In this document: one piece after another, positions 1 through 12,959 of the stretch | Numbering within the stretch: the stretch's first letter is position 1 | How the letters are laid out: each line of letters starts with the position of its first letter | Assembly: GCA_905250115.1 (NCBI GenBank) | Contig: CAJNOI010000006.1 | Span: 50,803 to 114,802, forward strand | Direction of reading: 5' to 3' | Length of the DNA stretch: 64,000 nt | From: Adineta steineri | Taxonomy: Eukaryota > Rotifera > Eurotatoria > Adinetida > Adinetidae | Position numbers and translations under genes: made by a program | The notes under the pieces: generated by a model | What the model saw: the letters and a program-made list of their open reading frames with translations, nothing else | The model's database searches: none | Told to the model about the DNA's origin: nothing

Positions 1-774
1 TTATTATACAGAGATAATTTCGAGTAGTTATAGAGGTTCACCAAAAAAAGAAGATAGTCGATAATATTATAAATCTATTATGAAAAATAATTTCCTAAAT
101 TTATATTATACACAAAACTGATATACTTACAAAATTCAATTTTTCTTTTCTATTCGAAAATTTTTTATTAATCATATTTCTATGCTCAAATTGGTTCGTT
201 AATTTTTAACTATAATACTGATTTATTAAAGTAGATCTTTTCAATAATTCAATCAAATGTTGATCATACGGCATGTTTATCTTACATTTTACTAAAACAA
301 AAACAGACAGAATAAGAATTATGTAGTTTTATTTTCATAAAGATAATTAATAAATTATAAATCTTCGTTATAAATATTATTTCAAATTCGATAAATACCA
401 GTATCTTATTCTTTTTTTCTTCCGAATTTTTCTATTTGATAGAATATTCAAATAAATATTATATCATATTGCATGAAAGAAATTATTTCTTGATGCTTTT
501 CGTTAAAAAAACAATACTAATTATATAACTCTATTATTCATTTGATAATAAATATAATATCAGATAAAATATGCCATTCATAATACAGCATGAATTTATT
601 CAAAAATTTTCATGTATATGTAGACTTATAATATTTATTTTTATTCTATTTAGGATGTTCATATCGTGGCTAATCAATTAATCTTCAACGTACAAAATTT
701 TTTCTTTTTTCTTCTTCTTTCAATTTAAATAATATACAATTTCATATATATATATTCAATATTTTTCTTTCTAG
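1..774. other. non-coding stretch, upstream intron of the hnRNP L-like gene
   Basis: AT-rich sequence without an exon that I can join in frame to the downstream gene. The first exon I can connect begins at 775. The RRM1/RRM2 half of the gene is expected further upstream, outside the window, so this is most likely intron. A splice-bounded 36-nt segment at 654-689 is open in one frame but does not join the next exon in phase, so it is not included. Confidence 0.5.
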
Positions 775-2307
775 GATATACTCGCCGTAGAACTTTATTA
801 TCATCACCACCACGAACTGATCATTTCGGTATAAAAGATTAAATGATTTGTATATATATACATTCTTTTAATTTATTTTAGAACCTCCTTTGATGAATAA
901 TGATTCATTTTCAGTATGTTTAAAGAGATATTTATTTGTATTTTTTAAAGTTATTCGTTTTTAGTCGAATACAAGATTTGCATCATCGTTGGCAACTGGT
1001 TTGGATCGATTTTTAAATCAACGGATAGCACCACTTGATCGATCATCTCCTCGTGATAATCCAGGAAATTTTCCACAACAACAGCAACAACAACAACAAC
1101 AACCATTATTTGATACAAATCCACAGTTTCTTGTTCAACAATTAGAATCACTTGATCGTCAACGACAATTTCTTCCGTATCCAATTGAATCTGATCGATT
1201 TCGTGAACCCTCTCCACCATCATCAATAAAAACTGATAGTTCTGTTTTCAATGTCGAAGGTCTTTCATCACCACGTTGGAATTGTGATAGATTGTTTAAT
1301 TTTCTTTGTATTTATGGAAATGTTTTACGTGTATGTTATAGAAATCTTCAAAAATTTATTAAATTCATTATGTATTTTTTTAGGTTAAGTTTTTAAAATC
1401 AAAACAAGGTGGAGCTATGGTACAAATGAGTCGTTGTGAAAGTCTTCAACAACATTTAAAAAGTCTTAATTCAACATTTATTTTTGGTCAAACATTTATT
1501 ATTGTGTAAGTTATTTCATATATATATATATGAATATTGATTTTAAAATATGATTTCTATTCAAGTTCTTCACGTCAAAGTGAAATACAACCATTAAATC
1601 GACCATTTCCATTAGAAAATGGTGATGCATCGTATATGGAATATGATACTAGTCGTAATAATCGATATTTAACAAGTGATCAAGCAGTTAAAAACCGTCC
1701 TGTTGCACCATCACATGTTTTATATTATTTTAATACACCTCCACATATGGCTGAAATTGATATTGTTCGATTATTTGAAGATTTAGGTGCAAAACGACCA
1801 ATTAAAGTGAAAAATTTTTTAACACGAAAAGATGCAGCTAGTATGAGTTACTTCTATATATATATATGAAAAATAACTAAATGATTTATTTTTCTAATCA
1901 TAGCTACACATGATCGACGAGGAAATACTCAACCTAAAGGTGTTACAGGTTTAGCTGAATTTCGAACAATCACAGATGCATGTGAATGTTTAATATTGGC
2001 AAATAATTATCCAATACCTCATCAATGTATATATTTAACAAAAAATACATAGGGAAATGAATGATTAAATTTTTTTATTTTATTTTTAGCATCATCATGG
2101 CCATTCTTTTTCAAATTGACATTTTCAGGAACACCAATATCCGATAGTGATGCATTATGTGGCGAAGATATGGATACAAGTTTAGCGACAGTAACTATTG
2201 AAAGTGGACGGCATTATCATCGTCAAAAAGCTGCAACTGATGATAATCGAAATAAAACATTCCCAGGTGAACATCGTCGACGTCGTCATAGTAGCCCATC
2301 ACCATAG
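775..2307 (+). CDS. hnRNP L-like RNA-binding protein, 3' part (RRM3-RRM4)
   Basis: RNA-binding splicing regulator of the hnRNP L/PTB family, expected in the nucleus. The 5' end is missing at the window edge. Exons read as 775-828, 882-913, 965-1330, 1384-1505, 1566-1840, 1904-2026 and 2090-2307, all joining in frame. The first part is a low-complexity linker with a Gln run. Then comes an RRM3-like segment (WNCDRLFNFLCIYGNV, continuing VKFLKSKQGGAM after the intron), close to the hnRNP L pattern of NCDRVFNxFCLYGNV and KFMKSKxGxAMVEM. The C-terminal RRM starts at VLYYFNTPPHMAE and ends at WPFFFKLTFSG, followed by a basic tail. RRM1 and RRM2 should lie upstream. A polyadenylation-like AATAAA is at 2352. 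The protein faces the lipase gene tail-to-tail. Family assignment is firm; the most 5' exons are less sure. Confidence 0.88.
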
Positions 2308-2701
2308 TTTTTTTGCTTTTTTTCGTATGTAAATCTTTTCTATGTGGAAAAAATAAAAAGCTTAAACAAGAGTAAAATTTAAACTTTATTTATACTTTGA
2401 TGAACTGAACAGAATATCTTTAAATAAATATTAAAATATACTGATGAAAAAGTTCAATTGTAGTTATATATAGGAAATTATGCATGCCGAAAATTTTATC
2501 AACAGTATCTTGAAAAACATATAGCCTTTCTCTCTCTTATATACTTGTTGGCTAGTATAGCATTGCCGATTACAACTTTAACTATGATCATTCTGAACCT
2601 AATAAGATTGCAGTAAAATGATAATCATATACATTTTTTTAATCATATTTTCTTTTGTACATATCATATTATAGAAAAAATAAAATCACAAAAAAAGACA
2701 G
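2308..2701. other. convergent 3' intergenic region
   Basis: Gap between the hnRNP L-like stop and the lipase stop on the opposite strand. It holds an AATAAA-like signal at 2352 for the plus-strand gene and otherwise AT-rich sequence with no coding signal. Confidence 0.6.
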
Positions 2702-3916
2702 TTAATTTGATGGATGATATTTTTGCATTTGATTAATTAAGTCTGGATACATAACTTTATAAGCTGTAATTGCCCAAACGAAATCTAAATGGTTATAATC
2801 TGGAATATATTTTTCATAAACTAAATTTTGAATATTATCGAATAAGTAGGACACATCAACTGGATCAGCAAGCCAATCTTCACCTGACCAAAATACTGCT
2901 GTTGGTATTTTCATTGGACGAACCGAGTATTCTGGTGGTGTTGATTGATTATAATGCAATTGATTTTTTTCTGGTGAACCATAATCATAAGCTTGAAATA
3001 AATTCGATTGAACGCCTTGAGCAAAATGAATCATATTTTTTACAGACGTACCATCCGGTTCATGAGCAGTATAAACTGGAACCCTTGTGCTATTCATGTT
3101 ATTTGTTTCAGGACCACATAAAATAAATATAATATTTTCACAAACTTCTCGATCGATAATAGCTTCTGTACATGCATGTTTTGCAAACCAATGTATCATA
3201 GAAGATGATGGAAGAAATTCATTTCGACCAAATAATAAATACCAGAGACGTGCAATATCATCTACTATTGGTGTTGGTGATAAATATTTTATAGGTGATT
3301 TAATATGTCCTAATTGTGCAACAGGTGCTAATGCTGCCCAAAAACTAACATTATTTTGTACGATATTATTTAAACGACCAAATTCAGCAAATGCAATTAG
3401 TGTTCCTTGTGAATGACCAACATAAGCAATTTGTGTATGTTTTGTTGCATTTAAAATATAATAAATCATTGACGGAAGATCATCACGTGCCATATCATCC
3501 CAGCTAAAGTCCCAGAACTCTTCATCATGATCGGGATTATATTTAACATGAGCACGAGAATAATAATTTCCACGCATATTACCAAGCCATACATCATAAC
3601 CAGCATCAGCAAGTATATAGCCAAGACTTTGCTCGGGAAAATTCATTACCCATGTTGTAGCTGAATCGAGCAGACCATGCTGTAGTAAAACTGGTCGACC
3701 TATCGATGATGAATTGCGACCATGTGGAATTCGAAAAACACCAAGAATATAACCATCTTTAGTTAATACTTTATGTTCTTCACATGGATAACCTTTACTT
3801 TGAATTAATTGAGTAATATTATAATCACAATCTGCATCACATTTACGTATTGGCTGTAAAGGTACTGACGAACATGTTGAAATAATCAAGAAAGCTATCC
3901 ATATGCCTAAAGTCAT
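2702..3916 (-). CDS. secreted/lysosomal acid lipase (LIPA/gastric lipase family), intronless
   Basis: Acid lipase hydrolysing triacylglycerols or cholesteryl esters, acting in lysosomes or the gut. The 404 residues match the usual ~400 of animal acid lipases. A signal peptide is visible (hydrophobic residues 3-17). The HGL motif of the oxyanion region is at 80-82. The nucleophile elbow GHSQG is at 167-171 with Ser169. The Asp of the SGEDWLADP segment (Asp347) and the His of YNHLDF (His376) complete the triad; their 29-residue spacing equals that of gastric lipase. NxS/T sites are present. The start is the first Met before the signal peptide. It is odd here in having no introns while nearly every neighbour has many, so it may derive from a retrocopy or from transfer; sequence alone does not decide. 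Product family is very sure, substrate is not. Confidence 0.93.
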   Translation of the reverse strand: MTLGIWIAFLIISTCSSVPLQPIRKCDADCDYNITQLIQSKGYPCEEHKVLTKDGYILGVFRIPHGRNSSSIGRPVLLQHGLLDSATTWVMNFPEQSLGYILADAGYDVWLGNMRGNYYSRAHVKYNPDHDEEFWDFSWDDMARDDLPSMIYYILNATKHTQIAYVGHSQGTLIAFAEFGRLNNIVQNNVSFWAALAPVAQLGHIKSPIKYLSPTPIVDDIARLWYLLFGRNEFLPSSSMIHWFAKHACTEAIIDREVCENIIFILCGPETNNMNSTRVPVYTAHEPDGTSVKNMIHFAQGVQSNLFQAYDYGSPEKNQLHYNQSTPPEYSVRPMKIPTAVFWSGEDWLADPVDVSYLFDNIQNLVYEKYIPDYNHLDFVWAITAYKVMYPDLINQMQKYHPSN

Positions 3917-5780
3917 AAAAATTGTAAACTTTCTTTGAAATTTTACTTATTATAAACACACCTACCGAATATTATCTTACTCATACTTGTTTTCTTGTTA
4001 TCTCAATGCAACAATGATAAAATAAGGCTAAACTCATGTTTTTATGTATCTATAAATATATCTATGATAACATGAAACCAGTAGTGTCGATAGAGTTGCT
4101 TAATATTTTGCATTATATCTCGACCGAATAAACAAAAACAAATTACAATCAGATAGATAGAGTTGAAAAGATGTCAAGCATCTACGTCTAACACATTTTA
4201 TATTTTTTTCTCAGTAAAATCTTGTATCCACAATTATTTTCCTCCGAAGACTTCATTCACATTATGTCAAAATGATAATTTGTTTATTAAAAGATTTCAT
4301 TTATTTAATAGTTCTATCATATTAAATAGTTATATGCAAGTTTTGAATCATTGATTACCATCAGACATTTTTTTCTACTTTGCTTCATTCACATTCAATT
4401 CTTGTTTGTAATCGCCATTACTCACTTCAAACTAAGATAAACACTAGGCATTACATCGTAATTTGTAGACAATATTGTGTAAGACAGCACACAAGATACA
4501 GACATTAGTAGTAAAATCAGTATTTGTTCTACAAGTGATTCGTAAGTGATATAATCATTTTCTAAATATCATTTAATTAGTTAAAAACTAGATTATGAAT
4601 TTTTGTGAAAATTAACGACGAAAAAAAGTACAACAACAAAAGAATAATTGCAACAGCTGTTCTTGATGACATATCATGACAATACTACACATCTTTTTAT
4701 AGTTAATGCACATATTAGAAAACTATAAAAACGAATAATACAAGATATTCCATTATCATAGAACCTTGAAATAAAGACGAAAATATATATCAAATAAAAT
4801 CATACTATAGAAAAATTTGAATATAAACGTCGATCAAGATGATACTTTAGTTATCTATCATATTCATGTGTATCGATATTTTTAAGTAAGTTACATTTTT
4901 ATCTATAACACATCAAATTAATAAGTAATTAATACGATGTGTAACGAAAGATTCAAAATATCTTTAGTATCTTAATAAATATCAATAAGTATTTAGTTTT
5001 TATGAAAACAAAATTTTTATATTTTACTCTATGTTTGATACATAAAGTAGAATTAAATCGAACTCTTTCTATTCAAAAAGCATACGAACACATGTGTGTG
5101 ATGTAGTACTTTTAATAAGAGATCTATTCTCTGTACCATAATTTGTATTGAAGATATTTTTCATACGACGATAGCTTAATTCTCTTCGTTCATTCATTCA
5201 ATCTTTTTCTTGATGTATTCTAACCCTTACGCACCCATACATTTATTTATATCTCGTTCTCTATGAATTAAAGTATATAGCTATTGATCGTTTTTATTGT
5301 TTGTCTGTTTAAGCAATTAAAGGTATAAAAGCATTTTCGTTTTATTCTTGTGTTATATCACAAGAAATAACAAAATGATGTTGCGCTGACGATATCTAAA
5401 CGCAGGAATGTGAAACATATATCACGATTCCCCTAGTTACACATTTACTAATATTTATTTTTCATATAAAACTATTGCGAATTGTTCGATTCGTTTTGCA
5501 TTACAAAAATTTGAATATACCTATGTTTCTATGTCAATAGATGTCACGTATATCAACTTTCTATTGATTGGTGTTTTAACCAGTATATCTTATCATTCGA
5601 TCGATTTTAAAGGAGAAAAAAGGTAGACAAGACCTTCTTCCTCTTTTTTTTATAACGTTATGGTGTTGAGTTTTAAACGGTTGATCGATGACATGTCAAA
5701 CGCAACACTATAGATATACTTGATAGGTACGTTCCATTTACATTTAGAAGAATATTACTCTAGCATAGTCTTTTTCCTAG
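3917..5780. other. intergenic region between divergent genes
   Basis: Region upstream of both the lipase (-) and the KDM3 gene (+). AT-rich, with no exon-like coding signal that I could support. It should contain both promoters. The last bases before 5781 are a pyrimidine tract ending in CTAG directly before the KDM3 ATG, that is, a splice acceptor. Confidence 0.55.
5771..5780 (+). promoter_or_regulatory. splice acceptor abutting the KDM3 start codon
   Basis: Pyrimidine-rich tract ending in CCTAG with ATG as the very next bases. Either a 5'-UTR intron ends here or a spliced leader is trans-spliced here, in which case the leader would supply the whole 5' UTR. Confidence 0.5.
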
Positions 5781-8700
5781 ATGAATCAATATATTAATCC
5801 AAATAAATTAGTCACTTATTTGCATTCAAATTCAACTGATACATTTCTTGATTTAAAATCTGAATCGATAGAATCACCATCATCGAATGCATCGACTTTA
5901 TTACAACAAAATTCTAGCTTAATTGATTTATGTGCATTTAATTCTTTATATCAACGACTTGTGGAAACTTCACCATCAAGCTCAGATACATCGACATATG
6001 ATACATTTATAACTTCATCAGATTTATCGAATCGAATACCATTAATTTCACAAATTGATCAACCAATACATTCAAATGGAATGTTCGTTCCATCATTGCA
6101 TTCTACAGACAACAGATACGAAACAAATAATAATAAATCAGATTTAATAACATCCATAAATAATTCTTCCATTTCAGCAACAGTACCACTTAGTCCAACA
6201 TATGATAAACATTCAAGGCTATTATTATCTACTTCAAATTCTTCAACAAGAGATATTGTTCAACAAAATTCTCCATATGATTCATGTCTATCCAATGATT
6301 TATCGAAAGTAATCTCAAATAAACGATACGATCTTTCTATGCCTCATCTAAACGATAACGATAATACATTAGACTATGAACTTTCAAGTAAATAAAATCA
6401 TTAAAAATGATTTCTCTTACATATTTTAAATATTTTATCAGGTTTTATTAGTAAAACTGAACAAACTCCAAGTCACTGGATGATGGGCTCTATGAATCTA
6501 GGATTAATTCAAGATAATGGTACTAGTCCAAAGGTATAAAAATTATTTTTTATCTTCAATCATACTATATTATTTATAAATTATTTTTTAGCATTCCAGA
6601 ATCAATAATGAACAATTACGTAAATCACCTGTTCTTCATCGAGCATTAATTTCCTCACCAAAACAAATTAAAACTCATTTATTTAATACTACACAATCTA
6701 TTCAAAGTAATACTACTGAACCTGATACTACTAATATTTATGACAGTCCAAATAATAAAAGTCCACAATATAGACCAAGACATTCATATATTCATTCATT
6801 GGAAGCAAAATTAAAACTATCAAGTAATACAATTTTCCAATCAGAAAATAATCTCAACAAGTATGTATTGAATTTCTTAGTAAATAAATAAGTTCACCGA
6901 TATTATTGTTTATGTTTGATACGTAATCAGATCAAAAATACGTGCATAGGATTTTGTATCATATTACGAGTATTATGAATTGTACTTTTTTATGTATGTA
7001 CAGAGAAAGAGAAAAGATTGATTTTAGAAGCTATTTTTCATCTAAATATCTTGTTAAATCTTTTGAGAGCAGTATATTGTACTCATTAAACTTTGCCTAA
7101 TATCACGTGAGAGTCGTTGTCCTTTTCTCATTATGTTGTTTTCGACAAAAGTGTATTGAAGCAAAACGTGTCTATCATAAAAATGGGAAAATAAGGTGAT
7201 TCAACTTAGAAATATCAAGGTCAAACAAATATACAAAGAAAACAAATACTTATATTTTTCGTTTTATAATTTTTTAAAGAAAGTCAAAATTTTCTCAACG
7301 TTCATGTCGTTCACCTGTTTATACTCGACGTCCACAACAACAGAAACAAAATACAACTGATACTAATTTTGATACAACAACTTCATCATCATCATCATCA
7401 CAACCAATGGCATTACTATCATTAGATATTAATGGAAGTATTTCACCAATAAATAATGAATCATCGAATCAACATCAAATTATAAATTCATCATTAACAT
7501 TAATGAATAGTAATAATAAAAAACGATTATTTGAATCGTCTACATCAGAACAAATTTTAATTAAACGTCGTTATCAAAGATCAATACCAAGTAAATATTT
7601 TCCATTCTTCTTTTTTTTTAAATATCCTGGTTATACTTTTATTTAAATAGTAAGTATTATTCAAAAACAATATTGTATATCATATCCAATCACTGTTCAA
7701 AGATGTGTTGATTGTCAAATGATAAATTCATCAAATTCACCATTACATCTTTTGGGTTGTCGATTTCAACATTGTCGAACGTAAATTTTTTCTTAAATCG
7801 ATATTATCAGTAGATTAGATTTCCAAAGACAACGATATTTTGTCAAGTAGAAATAGGAAAATCTGAATTTATAAGGAACTTAATAGAATCTTTAATCGTA
7901 TAATCCAATAGACATAAAAGATTAAATTGAAACATAGAATGAAAACTCATATATTTATATGTCAAAACTAAAAGTCATGATGATTTTGTAGACTAAAATA
8001 TATTTTATTTGAAAATTATCGCATTAACCTTGAACAAAGGTATGCACAGTATTATTAACTTAAAAACCTTCATTTACTTCGTCCTGGAAGACAATCTTAT
8101 TTGTTCAGCAAGTGCTGGGTCGATAAAAAAAAAACGTAATATAATTTTCGGTTTTCAACATTGTGTGTTAGAATACTTTTCATTAGCTATTCCTCTTCTA
8201 CTATAGTTTAGATATATCATCTTATTGTAGTTAGTGCACTATACTTATCTGACGTATGTACACCAGAATAATCTCTTACTTTCGAACTTCAACTATGAAT
8301 AGATATATATCACTTAATGTTCGATCTTTGTATATTAAAATGAAAGAATTAGTCATCTAGATCTTTATACTATTTCAAGCAACTTATAGACAAAATATAG
8401 ATATTATCATTGTTTATATCTATTTAGATTAAAATATCTTGGTGATGATAAATATGAAAGCGAAGGATTCACAACAGATAAAAGCGCAAAATCAGAAGAT
8501 ATTGCACATATAATTACTCCAAATTCTGGTAAAATAAACAAATGATGTCACAATACAAAAAGACATAACAATCTTTTTTATTTGATTATATTTAGGTGGA
8601 CAACCAGCATTAAATTTAAACAATTCAAATTATATTCTTACTCAGATTGCTAAACTTTTTTGTTTAATATTTTCATATGAAGAAACTCAACAATCCATAC

Positions 8701-11148
8701 AAAACGACAGTAAATTAACATTTTTCTTTGAATTTTCTAAAAGAAATATATATACTAACTATTATTCTATTTATCTATCATAGAAGAAATTATTTGGAAA
8801 CGTTGTATACCAGGTTGGAGAGAAGTTTGTGATGAATGTTTAACAACACTTTTTAATTATCATTATATGTGTAAAATATGTGGATATATGATTTGTGTTG
8901 AATGTTCAGATGAATTTTTTCAAGCAAATACTGAAAAACGAAAAAGTAAAATATATTTTACTTTTCACAAGCAAAATCCAACATATACATTTAATTTTAG
9001 AATTAAAACGAACCTGTAACCATCTTGATTCATATTGTTTATCAGAATTTATTCCATGGAATAGTAAAATTTATTTTTATTCATTTGAAATCTTATTTTT
9101 CTATTTTTTAATATTTAGTATTAGTAAAACAACGTAAATATTGTATAGATTATTTATCTAAGTTGAAAATTGATCATTCAACGAGATTTTTTCATACATC
9201 GAAAAATGAAAATTATTCAATATTTATTAAAAGCTTAAAAATGAAACGAATACATGATATACGTAATACACAAAAAATTTGGTCCGCAATCGATTGTGAT
9301 TATGATTCAAACATCGAATTTTATTGTAATGGACGTCTACCAGTTTTTAATGAATGGACTAGCGAGAATGCTAAACGTGTATGTAGAAAAATTGAAAAGA
9401 AAAATTCATTTTTTTATTTCGTCTTATTTAAAAGTTTTTTCAACGAGTTTGGGCTGCTAGTTGTCCTGTACTTGTTAAACAAGTTCATCATAATCTATCG
9501 AAAACACTTTGGCATCCAGATGCATTTAAATTACATATGCTTGATCATCATGATACACCAGCATTATGGGATTGTGAAACTTTGACACCAATTCAAACTA
9601 ATGAAACAATTTTAACACGTTTTTGGGATGGATTTGAACGTTTAAATAGTAAGTTAATTAATTATAAAACCTAAAAAATAATCGATAAAATATTTTCGAT
9701 AGTTCGTTTGAGAGATAATGAACATCGTGGACGTGTACGTATTCTTAAATTAAAAGATTGGCCAACAAAAAAAGATTTTGCATCAGTTTTTCCAACACGT
9801 CTCCATGATCTTATGACAAATATTCCATTTAGTAAGTTGAAAATAATTATTTAATTATGAATTCTTTTCATTTTGATATTCAGGTGATTATACACGACGA
9901 TCGTATACGTATAATGGTGTTACATATCATGGTGGAGCTTTTAATATTGTGGAACGTTTACCAGCTTGTTCAGTTAAACCAGATCTTGGACCAAAACTTT
10001 ATATTGCTTATAGTAAATCAAATTATTATTTTATCTTATTCATATTTCTCTATAGACTTGATGATTTTATTCTTGCATTTCTCTTAATTCAATTTTCAAT
10101 AAATCTGAAAAACGTATTATGATATTATTTCGGATATAAAACTAACAGAATAGTGTTAAACTTGTCACTGTTGTAGTATTGAATTTGAATGAAAAATATC
10201 GTATATCTTTTACCTGAGTTTTTCGTTATGTATAATATTTTATTAAATTAGGTCAACTAACGAGTCAAGCAACAAGAAAAGCTGGCACAACTAATCTTCA
10301 TATTGATGTATCTGATGCTGTTAATGTTCTTGTCTATGTTGGTATAGGTGGTCAAGGTGATGATGGATTAGATAAAGATGAAGAAATTCGACGTAAATTA
10401 AAGATAGATTTTTTTTATATTCATAAAGCAAAACGATATTGTTTATTATAGAAGTTGAAACAGAAATACTTAATTCAAATATTGATGAACTTCAATTACA
10501 ACGACTAAGAAATGGAGAACGACCTGGTGCACTTTGGCATTTATTTCGTTCGGACGATGTAAAAACAATTCGTGAATATATTGGCCGAGTATGTTTTTTT
10601 TACCAATCTTTTAAATTTAATATAAAATTTTCTTCTCATTAGACTCAACGTAAAACTTCTGGTTCCGATGAGATACATGATCAAACAGCTTATTTAGAAA
10701 AAGAAGATTTAGAAAATTTAAAATGTTGGAATCAAGTCGAAGCATATCCAATCCTTCAATTTCTTGGTGATGCTGTTTTTATACCAAGTGGTGCACCTCA
10801 TCAAGTAATTAATATAAAAATATTTTCCTTGTTATTCTAAATTTGAAATGTTCTATAAATATAGGTAAGGAATCTTCATTCATGTATAAAAATTGCTGAA
10901 GATTTTGTTTCACCGGAAAATCTTGATCGATGTTTAATAACAACAAATGAATTTCGATCATTATCAAAAACTCATACAAATCATGCTGATATTTTACAAG
11001 TATAAATCTTGATTTTTAAAAATACTAATTCAATTTCTTTTTCTAGGCTAAGAATATTCTTTATTATGCAACACGTGATGCTTTAAATTCCTTAGGAAAA
11101 TTACCTGAAACTCTTTTGGATTCTTCCACATATGATAACCTTAATTAA
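5781..11148 (+). CDS. KDM3: KDM3/JMJD1-type JmjC histone H3K9 demethylase
   Basis: Fe(II)/2-oxoglutarate-dependent demethylase of mono/dimethyl H3K9, nuclear. Eighteen exons: 5781-6387, 6442-6533, 6592-6860, 7280-7590, 7651-7780, 8428-8528, 8596-8709, 8784-8945, 9001-9063, 9119-9378, 9435-9648, 9703-9831, 9884-10012, 10252-10392, 10452-10588, 10643-10804, 10865-10999, 11047-11148, giving 1085 aa. Residues 1-420 are Ser/Asn-rich and not conserved. The Cys-rich KDM3 zinc-finger region lies at about 425-590 (RCVDCQ; later [17 protein letters not shown]). The JmjC domain covers about 700-1010: [38 protein letters not shown] and [23 protein letters not shown]. Iron ligands H877, D879 and H1006 are intact, so it should be active. 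It is shorter than vertebrate KDM3A/B. The start follows an AG acceptor directly. Introns at 6861-7279 and 7781-8427 are longer than usual and show no other coding signal. Confidence 0.94.
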
Positions 11149-12305
11149 CTTATTTACCTGTTTATTGATATTTTCAATGTATTCCTTTTTTTTTCTATTT
11201 TAAAATACGCCATTTATGCTCAGACATATGCATAAAGCATCAAGGGTTCTTTTCTCAGTGTTTGTGTGTTATTGTTATCTCACATCTCTCTTTTCTTTTT
11301 TGGTGCTGCATTACTTTTCATAGTTAAACATTTTCATTTTTTTGCTTTTTTTTTGTTAGTTTGTTCTTATAGTTTTTCTCTTCTATGTATATTTTAAATT
11401 AACAGATAACAACAGGTATGATTTTTTTGCTTGTTTGTATAGTGTGTATATTCCTGAAAATTTTCTTGTCGTAAATATTGTCTTTTGATTCTATGATAAA
11501 CAACAACTGTGTTTTTTTTTGTATGAATTTTGAAAAGAAATGTTAGTAAGTAGAATAAGATCATTTGTTGAAAATTTTTATTTTCTATTAATTATTAATC
11601 TGTGATGTAAACAAAAACAAAGTAGTTAGTTGTAGGTAAAAAATATATGAAGTATAAGACAATATTCATTATTCTAATTCTATTGAAAAAAATCCATATG
11701 GTTAGAATGATTCTTTCGTATTCAAAAACTTCTTATATTGAATGCAGGATTGACTAAAGGTAAGTCAACAGCGGGCTCATCGTCTATTTATTCTTTCGAA
11801 TTAGTTTTCTTATATAAAACATGATGGGAAAAGATATTGATTTCTCTTAGATAATGGCATGCTTATGTGACAGTACTATTTAATTATATGAGAGATATTC
11901 GTATGTTTTCGAACAAATTCTTTTAGACAAAAGCTGTTAACATACTCTTCCTCTGAGTATTGTTATGTAGAAGATGTGGATCAAATATGGGTCTATGGAA
12001 AGAAAAGATTTCGTTACTTCCTGACTATGTGATACAAATGTTTTTGTTGAAAGTGTATTCTGAATATTATTAGACTTCGCTACCACCAAGGCTTCAGGTC
12101 AAAACATGTCCTTTCAACTGAAAAATTGAGACATGAATTAAGAGCAATCGATATAGAGTAAAACTACTTGAATTGAATAAGTAAGATTTTTACATTTTGA
12201 ATATGTTAGCATTCAGATTTATTAAAATCTTTTATTATTTGAGAAAATAGAAAACTATTTAGAAACTATATTTAAATAATATAGACAGATTGAAAAATGA
12301 ATACA
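11149..12305. other. convergent 3' intergenic region
   Basis: Between the KDM3 stop and the stop of the minus-strand secreted-protein gene. T-rich and AT-rich tracts; the KDM3 3' UTR is expected in the first part. A TTTATT at 12218-12223 is an AATAAA signal for the minus-strand gene, about 83 nt after its stop. No gene seen. Confidence 0.55.
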
Positions 12306-12959
12306 CTATGTATCACAATCACCACATTTACATCGATCGATTGGTGGACAAGATCGTGGTAATTGATGAGTTGATTCACAATAATCTTCATATAAAACTA
12401 ATCCTTCTCGACGACGTTCATGTATATATTTTTCTTTGAAACTATCATCAGAATTTAGAAAAGATGATAAAGTAAAACGTTTTCTTCTATTAAAATTATG
12501 AAGAAATTGATTAGCATCCTCTTTTCGTTCGAGTAATTTTCTTAATGAATATTGTTTAACTAAATTTTAAAAAAACATTATTGTTCTCTTAATAATTTAT
12601 ATCAATTCAATTTACTTTGATCTTGATTTAATGATGTTACTAAACATTGTTCAAGTGGTGGACAAATTCGTTCCAGTATTTTATCATTAGGTTTACAATA
12701 TTCTTCAAATTTCATTCGAGCTAAATGTCGCCGTCTGTTAAGTATCGCAATATATTCACGTTGATTAGCAAAAATATGTTTACTTCGAAGAGATTTAATC
12801 TCTTCTTGTTGATTCATTTCAAGATCTGTATATCAATACATAAAAAACAATTTTCATACAAATAATCTAATAAAAATCAATCATACCTATATTGATTGTT
12901 ATAATCAATTTTAATAATAATAAATAAGTAAAAACAATACTAAATATGATCTTGATCAT
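12306..12959 (-). CDS. small secreted Cys-rich protein with duplicated YC-CPP-C motif, unknown
   Basis: Not a family that I recognise. Three exons on the minus strand: 12959-12887, 12825-12616 and 12559-12306, 178 aa, all phases consistent. Exon 1 encodes a Met, a short basic start and a long hydrophobic stretch (residues about 4-23), a signal peptide or signal anchor. The mature part is basic and helical. Two related Cys modules follow: FEEYCKPNDKILERICPPLEQC and, at the C-terminus, YEDYCESTHQLPRSCPPIDRC, the latter extended by KCGDCDT. Both have the pattern (E/D)YC-x(8-9)-CPP(L/I)(E/D)(Q/R)C, and each follows an Arg-rich stretch. This suggests an internal duplication of a disulfide module and a secreted ligand or effector-like protein. 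The final CKCGDC faintly recalls cystine-knot growth factors, but the spacing does not match, so I assign no function. Confidence 0.72.

Noticed and set aside
654..689. Possible 36-nt exon upstream of hnRNP L-like exon 775
   Set aside because: It is bounded by AG and GT, but its only open frame does not join the next exon in the frame needed for the RRMs.
951..1226. Minus-strand frame opposite the hnRNP L-like Gln-rich exon
   Set aside because: It is the mirror of the Gln/CAA repeat (Val-rich shadow) and has no splice or similarity support.
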